The notes under the pieces: model-generated | Told to the model about the DNA's origin: nothing | The model's database searches: none | What the model saw: the letters and a program-made list of their open reading frames with translations, nothing else | Origin: an uncultured Bacilli bacterium | GTDB lineage: Bacteria > Bacillota_I > Bacilli_A > RF39 > UBA660 | Assembly (NCBI GenBank): GCA_934183185.1 | Contig: CAKPSO010000003.1 | Span: forward strand, 11,570-75,569 | Length of the DNA stretch: 64,000 bases | Reading direction: 5' to 3' | Program-made: the position numbers and the translations under genes | In this document: piece after piece, positions 54,882-63,259 of the stretch | Layout: each line of letters opens with the position of its first letter | Numbering within the stretch: the first letter of the stretch is position 1

Positions 54882-55283
54882 ATGAAAAAAATATTAAAAG
54901 AATTTAAAGATTTTATAGCTAGAGGAAACGTAATAGACCTAGCCGTTGGTGTTATTGTTGGTTCTGCATTTGGTAAAATAGTTACATCACTAGTAAATGA
55001 TATTTTAATGCCAATTATTGGAGTTATCTTAGGAGGAATTGATTTTACTAATTTAACTATTAAATTTAACGATGCAACTATCTACTATGGAAACTTCATT
55101 CAAAATGTAATAGATTTTCTAATAGTAGCTTTCTGTATTTTCATATTTGTTAAAACTATTAACACTATTACTGAGAAAACAAAGAAAAAAGAGGAAAAAG
55201 AAAAAAAGAAAGAAGAAATTAAAAAAACAGATGAAGTTATTCTACTAGAAGAAATAAGAGATCTTTTGAAAAAGAAGAAATAG
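54882..55283 (+). CDS. mscL: Large-conductance mechanosensitive channel
   Basis: 133 residues. [37 protein letters not shown] is the gate helix, the second span is at about 70-93 and the C-terminal bundle is a Lys/Glu helix. It lets solutes out on sudden osmotic downshift. The last codons and the stop are part of the terminator stem shared with nth. Confidence 0.97.
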   Translation: MKKILKEFKDFIARGNVIDLAVGVIVGSAFGKIVTSLVNDILMPIIGVILGGIDFTNLTIKFNDATIYYGNFIQNVIDFLIVAFCIFIFVKTINTITEKTKKKEEKEKKKEEIKKTDEVILLEEIRDLLKKKK

Positions 55284-55308
55284 GCCCTATACCCTATTTC
55301 TTCTTTTT
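55269..55308. terminator. Palindromic terminator shared by mscL and nth
   Basis: A perfect 16-bp stem, AAAAAGAAGAAATAGG and its complement, with an 8-nt loop. Each arm carries the final KKKK codons and TAG stop of the gene that enters it, so mscL and nth end with the same 15 bases. Confidence 0.85.
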
Positions 55309-55947
55309 ATATTTACATATATCTATCAATTTACATTCCGCACATTTTGGTTTAACTGCCATACAATAATATCTACCAAACAGCACCATTTGTAAATGTC
55401 TTTTTCCCCATAAAGATTTATCAAAACATCTTTGCAGTTTCTTCTCTACTACTAAAACGCTATCTTTTTCACTAGCTAATCCTAGTCTCTTACTAACCCT
55501 TTCTACATGGGTATCAACAGCTATATTAGGCTCTTTAAACCATTCACTTAATACAACATTTGCTACCTTTCTACCAACCCCAGGTAACTCCTCAAGTAAT
55601 TTTCTATCATTTGGCACTTTGCCATCATATTTACTACACAAAGTATTAGCTATTTCTAATACATAAATTGCTTTTCTATTATATGTACCAAGTGGTCTAA
55701 TAATTCTGATAATATCCTCTAACTTTGCATCCTTAAGTAACATAATTGAAGGATACTCCTCAAATAATTTTTTAGTAACCATATTAACCCTACGATCAGT
55801 AGTTTGAGCGCTAAGCATAACAGCTATCAATAATTCGTAATCACTATTATAGTTAAGCTCACACTTAGGATTAGGAAATAAATAATCTAAATACTCACTA
55901 AAACTATCAACATTATTCCTCATCATCATCAAACCAATCGTAATCAA
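55294..55947 (-). CDS. nth: Endonuclease III
   Basis: 217 residues by the longest frame; in-frame ATG codons at 7-9 are alternative starts. The helix-hairpin-helix ELPGVGRKVANVVL has the catalytic Lys, VDTHVERV the catalytic Asp, and the tail has the cluster ligands C-x6-C-x2-C-x5-C. It removes oxidised pyrimidines and nicks abasic sites. It overlaps dnaD by up to 35 bp; dnaD-nth is the Bacillus order. Confidence 0.95.
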   Translation of the reverse strand: MITIGLMMMRNNVDSFSEYLDYLFPNPKCELNYNSDYELLIAVMLSAQTTDRRVNMVTKKLFEEYPSIMLLKDAKLEDIIRIIRPLGTYNRKAIYVLEIANTLCSKYDGKVPNDRKLLEELPGVGRKVANVVLSEWFKEPNIAVDTHVERVSKRLGLASEKDSVLVVEKKLQRCFDKSLWGKRHLQMVLFGRYYCMAVKPKCAECKLIDICKYKKKK

Positions 55948-56581
55948 ATAATTCTAATTTGCTGCTTTCTTTTTTTTCTTCACGATGTTGTACCCTATTT
56001 TTTTCTACATCTTCCTTAGTCTCAATACCTTTTTTAGTCCATTCATATAATATCTTATCAATATATCTTAAATTAGTAACTCCATTATAAACAGCTTCCT
56101 TTAAAGCTTCAGATATTAATTCTTCACTAGTACCATTTTCCAACCATGACTTAATAATTTCATACTCAATAGCTGTAATAGGTCTACCAAATTCTTTTTC
56201 TATTTTTTCATATATATTGGTCTTATCCGTTTCATTTACTTGATTCATTTCCTCCATAAGAATCATACTAATCTTATCATAAAATAAATCTAATACTACA
56301 TATTCCTCCATAATACCTTTATCATTTTTAATAACTTCAACACTTAAATATTTCTTTTGACTTAAAGAATCAATCATATTCATAATCTCTTCTATAGAAA
56401 TATTTAAATCATTAGCCATCTTCTCAGTATCAAATACTATCTTATTACCTAAATTCATAAGATAAACTAAAAAGATAAATTCTTCTAATGTAGCTGATAG
56501 TTCACTTCGTAACTGAAAAAGATAATACGGTACCACAAAACTACCCTTTTTTATTATTTCAAGTAATTTACTGCTTTTCAT
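55913..56581 (-). CDS. dnaD: DnaD replication-initiation protein
   Basis: 222 residues. Winged-helix head (about 15-100) and the DnaB_2 helical domain with YEIIKSWLENGTSEELISEALKEAV and LRYIDKILYEW. It helps load the helicase at origins and at stalled forks. Upstream partner of nth in one transcript. Confidence 0.92.
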   Translation of the reverse strand: MKSSKLLEIIKKGSFVVPYYLFQLRSELSATLEEFIFLVYLMNLGNKIVFDTEKMANDLNISIEEIMNMIDSLSQKKYLSVEVIKNDKGIMEEYVVLDLFYDKISMILMEEMNQVNETDKTNIYEKIEKEFGRPITAIEYEIIKSWLENGTSEELISEALKEAVYNGVTNLRYIDKILYEWTKKGIETKEDVEKNRVQHREEKKESSKLELFDYDWFDDDEE

Positions 56582-56637
56582 AACAAGAACCCCCTAATAA
56601 TGTCATATATTATAACAAAAAAATATAAATAATAGTA

Positions 56638-57735
56638 TTACTTTTTATAATATTTAGCATATATATATTTACTTAAACAATCTTTATCATTAATCAAAGT
56701 TCCATCCAATATTCTAGATTCAATATCAGAAATAATTGTCTTTAGTAGTTCACCAGGTTCAATATGCAAAATATCCATAATATCATTACCATCTATTAAG
56801 ATTTCACTTCTACTCTTAATAGGTAATTTATTATAATTCTCAGTAATTTTCTTTTTATCTAATCCCTTTATACCAGCAACAACACTAGTAACATATAATC
56901 CATATTTATATAAAATGCTATTATCTATAATATCAATTCTAAGTACTTCCTGAATTTGTTTTATCAACTGCCTTTCATTCTTAGAAAAATTATAAATATG
57001 AGTTACATCTAATTGTGCCCAAACACCCATTAAATCATCAAAATTAGAAATATTTCTTAAATTATTGATCTCAAGTATACTATCTAAATTAGATTTTATT
57101 AATAAAGAAACTCCATACTGTACATTGGAACTAGTAAATATACGATCTAATTCTTCTCTTTTTCTTTCATAAGAAATATTTTTTAATAAATACTTAGTCT
57201 TATTAATAGCTTCTTTTATTTCATCACTTAATTTAAAATTTAAAGTTGTAGCAAATCTAATGGCTCTAAGTATACGAAAAGCATCTTCATTAAATCTATC
57301 ATAACTATTACCAACTGTATTAATAATTTTATTTTTTAAATCAACTCTTCCATTTAATATATCCAGTATATTGCCATGAGAATCGATACAAAGTGTATTA
57401 ATTAAAAAATCTCTTCTTTTTAAGTCTTCATATAAATCATCAATAAATTCAAAGTGATCAGGCTTACGATTACCAATATAAGAATATTCCTTACGAAAAG
57501 TAGTAATCTCATAACGAATATTTTTAACTATAACTGTAACAGAACCATAGTCTTCATTAGGTAAACAAGCATTTTTAAATATTTGACGTACATCCTTAGG
57601 TTGAGCACTAGTACATATATCAATATCATTAGATTCAATACCAAGTAAGTGATCACGAACAAATCCACCAACTATATATGCTTTAAATCCAGCATCTTCA
57701 ATTTTATTCAAAATTTTAAGAGCATTTTCTAGCAT
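56638..57735 (-). CDS. cca: CCA-adding tRNA nucleotidyltransferase
   Basis: 365 residues. GGFVRDHLLGIESNDIDICT carries the catalytic Asp pair (D-I-D), RRDFLINTLCID and RILRAIRFATTL the nucleotide-choosing motifs. It repairs or adds the CCA tail of tRNAs. 56 bp upstream of dnaD on the same strand. Confidence 0.94.
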   Translation of the reverse strand: MLENALKILNKIEDAGFKAYIVGGFVRDHLLGIESNDIDICTSAQPKDVRQIFKNACLPNEDYGSVTVIVKNIRYEITTFRKEYSYIGNRKPDHFEFIDDLYEDLKRRDFLINTLCIDSHGNILDILNGRVDLKNKIINTVGNSYDRFNEDAFRILRAIRFATTLNFKLSDEIKEAINKTKYLLKNISYERKREELDRIFTSSNVQYGVSLLIKSNLDSILEINNLRNISNFDDLMGVWAQLDVTHIYNFSKNERQLIKQIQEVLRIDIIDNSILYKYGLYVTSVVAGIKGLDKKKITENYNKLPIKSRSEILIDGNDIMDILHIEPGELLKTIISDIESRILDGTLINDKDCLSKYIYAKYYKK

Positions 57736-57815
57736 GAAATCAACTCCTACTTAAAGTATAACATATAACCAATATACAGAATCATATCTTTTTTAAGCAA
57801 ATGTAAAAAAATGCA

Positions 57816-57841
57816 CAAAAAAATGGTATTTCTACCATTTT
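57816..57841 (-). terminator. Terminator of the HU gene
   Basis: Minus strand AAAATGGTA/TACCATTTT with a GAAA tetraloop and a T run, 13 bp after the HU stop. Confidence 0.9.
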
Positions 57842-57854
57842 CTATTTATTTAGC

Positions 57855-58127
57855 TTAGTTTAATGCTTCTTTTAATGCTGAAGCTGCTTTAAACTTAGCT
57901 GATTTACAAGCTGCAATTTTAACTGTAGCACCTGTTTGAGGATTACGTCCTTCACGAGCTGCTCTTTCACCAACTGAGAAAGTTCCGAATCCAGGGATTG
58001 CTATCTTGTCTCCTTTAACCATTGCAGTTTTGATTGTATCAAATAAAGCTTCAATGGCACGAGTTGCATCTGCCTTTGTTAATCCAGCTTTTTCTGCTAC
58101 TGCTTCTACTAATTCTGCTTTTTTCAT
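57855..58127 (-). CDS. hup: DNA-binding protein HU
   Basis: 90 residues, full HU length: MKKAELVEAVAEKAGLTKAD, GFGTFSVGERAAREGRNPQTG and KFKAASALKEALN. It bends and packs DNA. Codon use is less AT-biased than in neighbours, as expected for a highly expressed gene. GGAGGTT precedes the ATG. HU near spoIVA follows the Bacillus order (spoIVA-hbs). Confidence 0.97.
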   Translation of the reverse strand: MKKAELVEAVAEKAGLTKADATRAIEALFDTIKTAMVKGDKIAIPGFGTFSVGERAAREGRNPQTGATVKIAACKSAKFKAASALKEALN

Positions 58128-58269
58128 GTTTAAAAACCTCCATTTATTTTTTTAAGCAATCTATGCTTACATATATAAAATAGCATGTTTCTATAGTAAA
58201 AGCAACCTATTTGACAAAAAAAGACAAATATATCTTTTATTTACAAATATTAGACAGCTAAATCAACTT

Positions 58270-59745
58270 CTATAATACTATTGCTATCATATTATTAGAA
58301 CCTTTATTAACTATTTTAGTTAAAGTATTCTGTAACTTAAATCGTATATTATCAGGCATCATGCTAATTTTAGATTGAATACCCTCCTGCACAATAACGT
58401 CTAAACTACGTCCAAATATCTCACTTTTCCAAATATTACTTGGATCCTTTTCACTATCTTTCATTAAATAATCAATTAATTCCTTACTTTGAAGTTCACT
58501 ACCTATAATAGGTTCAAATGTCGAATTAACATCAACTCTAATCATATGAATAGATGGTGCTGTAGCTCTTAGTTTAACTCCATATCTTGGACCTTGTTTA
58601 GTAATCTCTGGAGTATCAAGTTTCATATCTTCTAATGTTGGTGAAGCAACACCATAACCAGTTTGTTTAACCATTTTTAAGGCATACTTAACCTGATCAT
58701 ACTCATGTTTAGCTTCTGTAAAATCTTGAAATAATGATAATAATTGAGCTTTATTACTAACATCAATATTAATAATACTACTAAGTACTTTATTATATAA
58801 TTCACTAGGTGCCTCTAGATTAATAGTAACTTCACCTGTAGAAGGATCAATATCTGATAAATATGATTTAGAAATATTCTCAATACCCATAAAATGTTCG
58901 TTAATTTTCTCTACATCACGTAATTTATCTATTTCAATCACACTATCTCTAATAGCATCGATATATCCCCTTTTAATCTCATTTTTAGGATTTAAAATAG
59001 CTATCCACTCTGGCATATTAACTTTTACTTCTAGTATTGGGAACTCATATAAAGCTTCTCTTAAAATATCGTACATATCTTTCTGATTCATAGATTCTAT
59101 ATTCATAGGTAATACTGGTACATTATATTCATCATGTAATTTCTCACAAACTTTCTCTGTATCAGGTAACATTGGATGAGTAGAATTAACGATAACTATA
59201 AATGGTTTGCCAAGCTCTTTTAATTCTTTAATAACTCTAGTTTCTGATTCAATATAATCATTTCTAGTAAATTCTCCAATAGAGCCATCAGTAGTAACCA
59301 CAATTCCTATAGTTGAATGATCTTTAATAACTTTCTCAGTCCCAACCTCAGCTGCTTCACTAAAAGGAATAGGATCATCATACCATGGTGTTTTTACTAA
59401 CCTAGGGCCATTTTCATCCTCAGCGCCTTTAGCATTATCTATTAAGTAACCAACGCAATCAATCAAACGAATATTACAGTCAAAATCATCAATATGTATC
59501 TTAGCAGCCGTATTAGGTACAAACTTAGGCTCTGTAGTCATAATAGTTTTACCAGCAGCACTTTGTGGCACCTCATCTAAAGCTCTCTTTCTTTCATATT
59601 CATCTTCAATATTAGGTACTATTAAATTTTCTACTACTTTCTTAATAAAAGTACTTTTACCAGTACGTACAGCTCCTACAACACCAAGATAAATATCTCC
59701 ACCAGTTCTTAAGGCAATATTTTTTATCAGTTCTTTTTTATCCAT
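58270..59745 (-). CDS. spoIVA: Stage IV sporulation protein A
   Basis: 491 residues, full length for SpoIVA (492 in Bacillus). Walker A is G24-x4-GKST with Lys30 as in Bacillus; DCVGYLIDNAKG, TTDGSIGEFTR and VNSTHPMLPDTEKV follow. The protein uses ATP to polymerise into the basement layer of the coat on the forespore membrane. A sigma-E-like promoter precedes it. The upstream neighbour is spoVIF. Confidence 0.97.
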   Translation of the reverse strand: MDKKELIKNIALRTGGDIYLGVVGAVRTGKSTFIKKVVENLIVPNIEDEYERKRALDEVPQSAAGKTIMTTEPKFVPNTAAKIHIDDFDCNIRLIDCVGYLIDNAKGAEDENGPRLVKTPWYDDPIPFSEAAEVGTEKVIKDHSTIGIVVTTDGSIGEFTRNDYIESETRVIKELKELGKPFIVIVNSTHPMLPDTEKVCEKLHDEYNVPVLPMNIESMNQKDMYDILREALYEFPILEVKVNMPEWIAILNPKNEIKRGYIDAIRDSVIEIDKLRDVEKINEHFMGIENISKSYLSDIDPSTGEVTINLEAPSELYNKVLSSIINIDVSNKAQLLSLFQDFTEAKHEYDQVKYALKMVKQTGYGVASPTLEDMKLDTPEITKQGPRYGVKLRATAPSIHMIRVDVNSTFEPIIGSELQSKELIDYLMKDSEKDPSNIWKSEIFGRSLDVIVQEGIQSKISMMPDNIRFKLQNTLTKIVNKGSNNMIAIVL

Positions 59746-59771
59746 ATAAACACTCTCTTTCTATTCATTTA

Positions 59772-59799
59772 ACTATATGACATTAAAAAAAAGATATTC
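59772..59799 (-). promoter_or_regulatory. Sigma-E-like promoter of spoIVA
   Basis: Minus strand GAATATC (59793-59799), a 13-bp spacer and CATATAGT (59772-59779) fit the sigma-E pattern kmATATT, 13-15 bp, CATAnnnT. spoIVA is a sigma-E gene in Bacillus. The -35 lies inside the terminator stem of spoVIF. Confidence 0.55.
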
Positions 59800-59815
59800 C
59801 TGAAGTCAAGGAATA
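59784..59815 (-). terminator. Terminator of spoVIF
   Basis: Minus strand GATTATTCCT/AGGAATATC with a 7-nt loop and eight T, 14 bp after the spoVIF stop. Confidence 0.75.
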
Positions 59816-59828
59816 ATCTCTAAATAAA

Positions 59829-60068
59829 TTAAAACATTTTATCAATATCTTTAGGAACATTATCTTTTAATATAGCACTAACTATTTTATCTTCTTTATC
59901 TTTACTAACTTCCTTACCAGTTAAGCCACCAATTTCTTGTACCAATTCATGTAAAACCTTTTCATCTTTCATATTAGAGTTTTGTAACTTTTTAGCAAGA
60001 GACATAATAGTATTTTTATCAACGCCAGATCTACTTTCTACTTTTCTAAAAAAAGAATCACCAAACAT
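59829..60068 (-). CDS. Stage VI sporulation protein F (SpoVIF/YjcC family)
   Basis: 79 residues, all helical: FFRKVESRSGVDKNTIMSLAKKLQN, MKDEKVLHELVQEIGGLTGK and VSAILKDNVPKDIDKM match the family, whose Bacillus member acts in coat assembly. GTAGGAGGTTTTT precedes the ATG. CATATAAT on the minus strand about 25 bp upstream could be a sigma-E or sigma-K -10, but no -35 is clear. Confidence 0.82.
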   Translation of the reverse strand: MFGDSFFRKVESRSGVDKNTIMSLAKKLQNSNMKDEKVLHELVQEIGGLTGKEVSKDKEDKIVSAILKDNVPKDIDKMF

Positions 60069-60124
60069 AAAAAACCTCCTACAACATTATATGTAAGAAG
60101 TAAAAATAAGCCCACCTAAATTAA

Positions 60125-60319
60125 TTAAATATCATATTTCTTTTTGCCTAATTTTTTTTCATATTTTTCTCTACGTTTTTGAAATTCTAAACATTGCCTA
60201 CGATAAATATCTTCTGGAACCTGATGTCTTTCATATCTTTCATCAAGTATTTTTTGTGCACGATCTAATCCTTCAAGGATCGTTTTAGGATCTTTACGAT
60301 CTAGAAACCAACCAAACAT
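60125..60319 (-). CDS. Small charged helical protein, unrecognised
   Basis: 64 residues: MFGWFLDRKDPKTILEGLDR, then LDERYERHQVPEDIYRRQCLEF and a Lys/Arg-rich helix KRREKYEKKLGKKK. The segment VPEDIYRRQC recalls SHOCT-like short helical motifs. Strong ribosome site AAAGGAGAG. It stands between der and spoVIF on the same strand. No known function. Confidence 0.6.
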   Translation of the reverse strand: MFGWFLDRKDPKTILEGLDRAQKILDERYERHQVPEDIYRRQCLEFQKRREKYEKKLGKKKYDI

Positions 60320-60369
60320 AACTATCTCTCCTTTATACTAAGATTATATCATAGAAAAAGAAAAAAAGA

Positions 60370-60759
60370 TTATATTTGACACTTAGCTTTGTCAAACCAA
60401 TCTTTTTCAGACTTCTTATCTAAAGAAAATGATATTTTTATCTTATTTTTATTAACATCACTTATAATTACTAATCTATTATCCACAATACTTAAATTAA
60501 AGGTTTTGAACTTATCCACAATACTGTTAAAAACAAGTTTATATAATTTAACACTATCTACAGATTTAATACCCAAATCATGCCATCTAAAGTAGCTATT
60601 TTTAATAACATTAACTGTCATAATAACATACTTACCATCATCAAAGTCATGTTTATCTAATGTAATAGTACCAGATACATTAGCCCCAAAGACAAGTATC
60701 TGCGAAATATAATCTATAATTAAATCCTTTCTTTGTTCAAAAATATCTGTTTTACCCAT
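60370..60759 (-). CDS. Hypothetical protein downstream of der
   Basis: 129 residues, alpha/beta, with no signal or membrane segment: a helical start (DIFEQRKDLIIDYISQILVFG), strands with GKYVIMTVNVIKNSYFRWHD and a Lys-rich end. Its start overlaps the der stop by one base, so it is made from the same message. Family not recognised. A cytoplasmic, der-linked role is all that context offers. Confidence 0.6.
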   Translation of the reverse strand: MGKTDIFEQRKDLIIDYISQILVFGANVSGTITLDKHDFDDGKYVIMTVNVIKNSYFRWHDLGIKSVDSVKLYKLVFNSIVDKFKTFNLSIVDNRLVIISDVNKNKIKISFSLDKKSEKDWFDKAKCQI

Positions 60760-62066
60760 TACTGTTCTCCTTTATTTTTAAATTGAATAGTAATTGGAGT
60801 ACCCTCTAATTCAAAATTTTCTCTAAGTTTATTCTCCAAATATCTTTCATAAGAGAAATGAACAAGCCCTTTATTATTAACCTGAAACACAAAGCGTGGT
60901 GGTTTAGTACCAGCTTGATTAACAAAATATATTTTCAAACGTTTTCCTTTATAAGAAGGTGGTAAATTAAGTGCGTAAGCATCTTGAATAACTTCATTTA
61001 ATACACTAGTCTTAATCTCACGCTTAATATTTTCACTTACTTTTAATATTTCCGGCATAAGTGTATGAATTCTTTTCTTAGTAAGTGCTGATAAAAATAC
61101 TATTGGAGCATAACTCAAAAATTGAAATTCACTACGAACTAATTGGGTATATTCAGAAATGTTAGGATTTTCAACTGTATCCCATTTATTAACAACTATA
61201 ATAATACCTTTTCCTTTTTCTAAAGCATACCCTGCTATATGTTTATCATGTTCAATAATACCTTCTTCAGCATTAATAACCAACAAACATAAATCACTAC
61301 GATCAATAGCTTTTAAACTACGAAGAAGGCTATACTTTTCAACACTTTCAAACACTTTGCCTTTTTTTCTCATACCTGCAGTATCAATAAGCACAAATTC
61401 TTCACCATTATATTTCATAACCGAATCAATCGCATCACGAGTTGTACCAGCCTCATTAGATACTATTACTCTTTCTTCATTAAGTAGTGCATTAATTAAA
61501 CTACTTTTTCCAACATTTGGTCTACCAATAATACAGAATTTTAATCTATCATCTTGATCTTCCTCTTGATACTCTTTAAAGTCACGAGTAATTTCATCAA
61601 GTAGTTCATAAATACCTGTATTATGCTCTGCACTAATAGGAATATATGCATCAAATCCTAATTCATAGAAGTCATACATATGCTCCTGACTACTTTTATT
61701 ATCTATTTTATTAATAGCTACAATTACTTTTTTATCTGTCTTACGAAGCATATCACGTACAACTATATCATTAGTAGTAATTCCTTCTTTTCCATCCACA
61801 ATAAAAACCACTACATCAGCTTCTTCTATAGCTATAGATGCTTGAACTTTTATTTCACTATTAAAAAGCTCTTGACTAACATCAATACCACCAGTATCTA
61901 TTAAATGAAAACGATAATTTTTATAACTAACCTCACTATAAATACGATCTCTAGTTACACCTGGTGTATCCTCTATAATTGATATTTTACTACCAACTAA
62001 TTTATTAAAAAGTGTACTTTTACCAACATTAGGTCTTCCAACTAAGGCTACAGTAGGTAAATTCAT
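60759..62066 (-). CDS. der: Ribosome-assembly GTPase Der (EngA)
   Basis: 435 residues, two G domains in tandem: GRPNVGKSTLFN ... DTGG ... NKID, and GRPNVGKSSLIN ... DTAGMRKKGK ... NKWD, then the KH-like end. It helps assemble the 50S subunit. GGAGGGGTTGTT precedes the ATG. Confidence 0.97.
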   Translation of the reverse strand: MNLPTVALVGRPNVGKSTLFNKLVGSKISIIEDTPGVTRDRIYSEVSYKNYRFHLIDTGGIDVSQELFNSEIKVQASIAIEEADVVVFIVDGKEGITTNDIVVRDMLRKTDKKVIVAINKIDNKSSQEHMYDFYELGFDAYIPISAEHNTGIYELLDEITRDFKEYQEEDQDDRLKFCIIGRPNVGKSSLINALLNEERVIVSNEAGTTRDAIDSVMKYNGEEFVLIDTAGMRKKGKVFESVEKYSLLRSLKAIDRSDLCLLVINAEEGIIEHDKHIAGYALEKGKGIIIVVNKWDTVENPNISEYTQLVRSEFQFLSYAPIVFLSALTKKRIHTLMPEILKVSENIKREIKTSVLNEVIQDAYALNLPPSYKGKRLKIYFVNQAGTKPPRFVFQVNNKGLVHFSYERYLENKLRENFELEGTPITIQFKNKGEQ

Positions 62067-62238
62067 AACAACCCCTCCTCAAGATGAGCCTATTTTATCA
62101 TACTTTTAAAAATAATACTAGTAATTAAAGAAAAAAACTATTCCAGTGTCGACACCATAAATAAAAAATAGACAACAAAAAACCAATAGAAATTCCACTA
62201 AGGTATTCTATCAGTTTCTGATAATTAAAACTAGAAAA

Positions 62239-63108
62239 TTATTGTATGGCTTCTATCTCTTCTACTGATAAACCGGTAGTTCTAGAAATAAGCTGCATAT
62301 CCAACTTTTCATTTAACATAGCTTGAGCTATCTCTAATTTTTCTTTTTTAGAGCCTTCCTCAATACCTTGAGTTATGCCATCCTCTAGTCCATGTCGATA
62401 AGATTCTTTCTTGATAGAATTCTCTGTCTTTCTTTTGACCGCTTCAGCGTTATAATGTAATTTGAATTCTTCATCCATAGCTAATCTCTCCAATTCTTCT
62501 ATAATCTTTATATCTCTTGGATTATTAGTTAGCTTCCTCATCTTATCAAAACTATCTGCACTAAATAAACTTAAGCTAACTTCTAATTCACTACTATCAT
62601 AACATACTTTCTTATAATTAGGTAAATAAATCTCATAACTTTCTATATCTTCTATTCTTAATTTAGTTTTTGGATCTATAAATACATAACTTCCCATCTT
62701 TAATGATGGTATCTTCTTATTTCTATAGTTATTGAATGAAATTAGTTTAGTCTTTCTATCTTGATAATCTTCTCCTGTATCATATAAACTTCCAGCTTCA
62801 CGGTACAAGTATTGGTAGTTCTTTGAATCTATAAATTCATAATACTCTTTATTCATTTCTATTATTATAGTATTCTTTCCATTTACTAGTTTTAAATCCA
62901 TTCGATAATCTTTTACTTTATTACCAGTATTTGATTCATTATCTGTTAATTGATAATCTGTAATATCTAATAGAAATACTTCTTTAATAATAGTTTGTAA
63001 CCAGCTTCTAGTATCTATGTTTTTATATAGATACTTAAATGTTGTATCAGATAACAGTGATACAAAGTTATCATTTACTAGAGTTTCTTTTTCAATAAGT
63101 GATATCAC
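62239..63108 (-). CDS. Rpn-family PD-(D/E)XK nuclease
   Basis: 289 residues from the GTG at 63108 (GGAGGG eight bases upstream). Head LLSDTTFKYLY, RMDLKLVNGKNTIIIEMNKEYY (the catalytic D and E-x-N/K core), then a C-terminal helix region with EGSKKEKLEIAQAML and SVEEIEAIQ. Family members were called transposase-like and promote recombination; related proteins serve in phage defence or as parasitic genes. Alone beside a surface gene, with no partner visible. Confidence 0.8.
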   Translation of the reverse strand: MISLIEKETLVNDNFVSLLSDTTFKYLYKNIDTRSWLQTIIKEVFLLDITDYQLTDNESNTGNKVKDYRMDLKLVNGKNTIIIEMNKEYYEFIDSKNYQYLYREAGSLYDTGEDYQDRKTKLISFNNYRNKKIPSLKMGSYVFIDPKTKLRIEDIESYEIYLPNYKKVCYDSSELEVSLSLFSADSFDKMRKLTNNPRDIKIIEELERLAMDEEFKLHYNAEAVKRKTENSIKKESYRHGLEDGITQGIEEGSKKEKLEIAQAMLNEKLDMQLISRTTGLSVEEIEAIQ

Positions 63109-63211
63109 TATATTTTCCCTCCTCTCCTTAAATATTAAGTATATCAATGATACACCCTAATATAATTATTATAAGAAAGTTGGAAGATGACTGCATAAAA
63201 TTTTAAAAAAG

Positions 63212-63243
63212 TTAAAAAAAATAACCTAAAGTACTACTTTAAG
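63212..63243 (-). terminator. Terminator of the window-end surface gene
   Basis: Minus strand CTTAAAGTA/TACTTTAG hairpin followed by GGTTATTTTTTTT, 16 bp after the stop. Confidence 0.65.
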
Positions 63244-63259
63244 CTATTTATATTAAAAT

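Noticed and set aside
62145..62154. Palindrome GTGTCGACAC
   Set aside because: A single 10-bp palindrome with no repeat elsewhere and no promoter in a telling position; likely chance.
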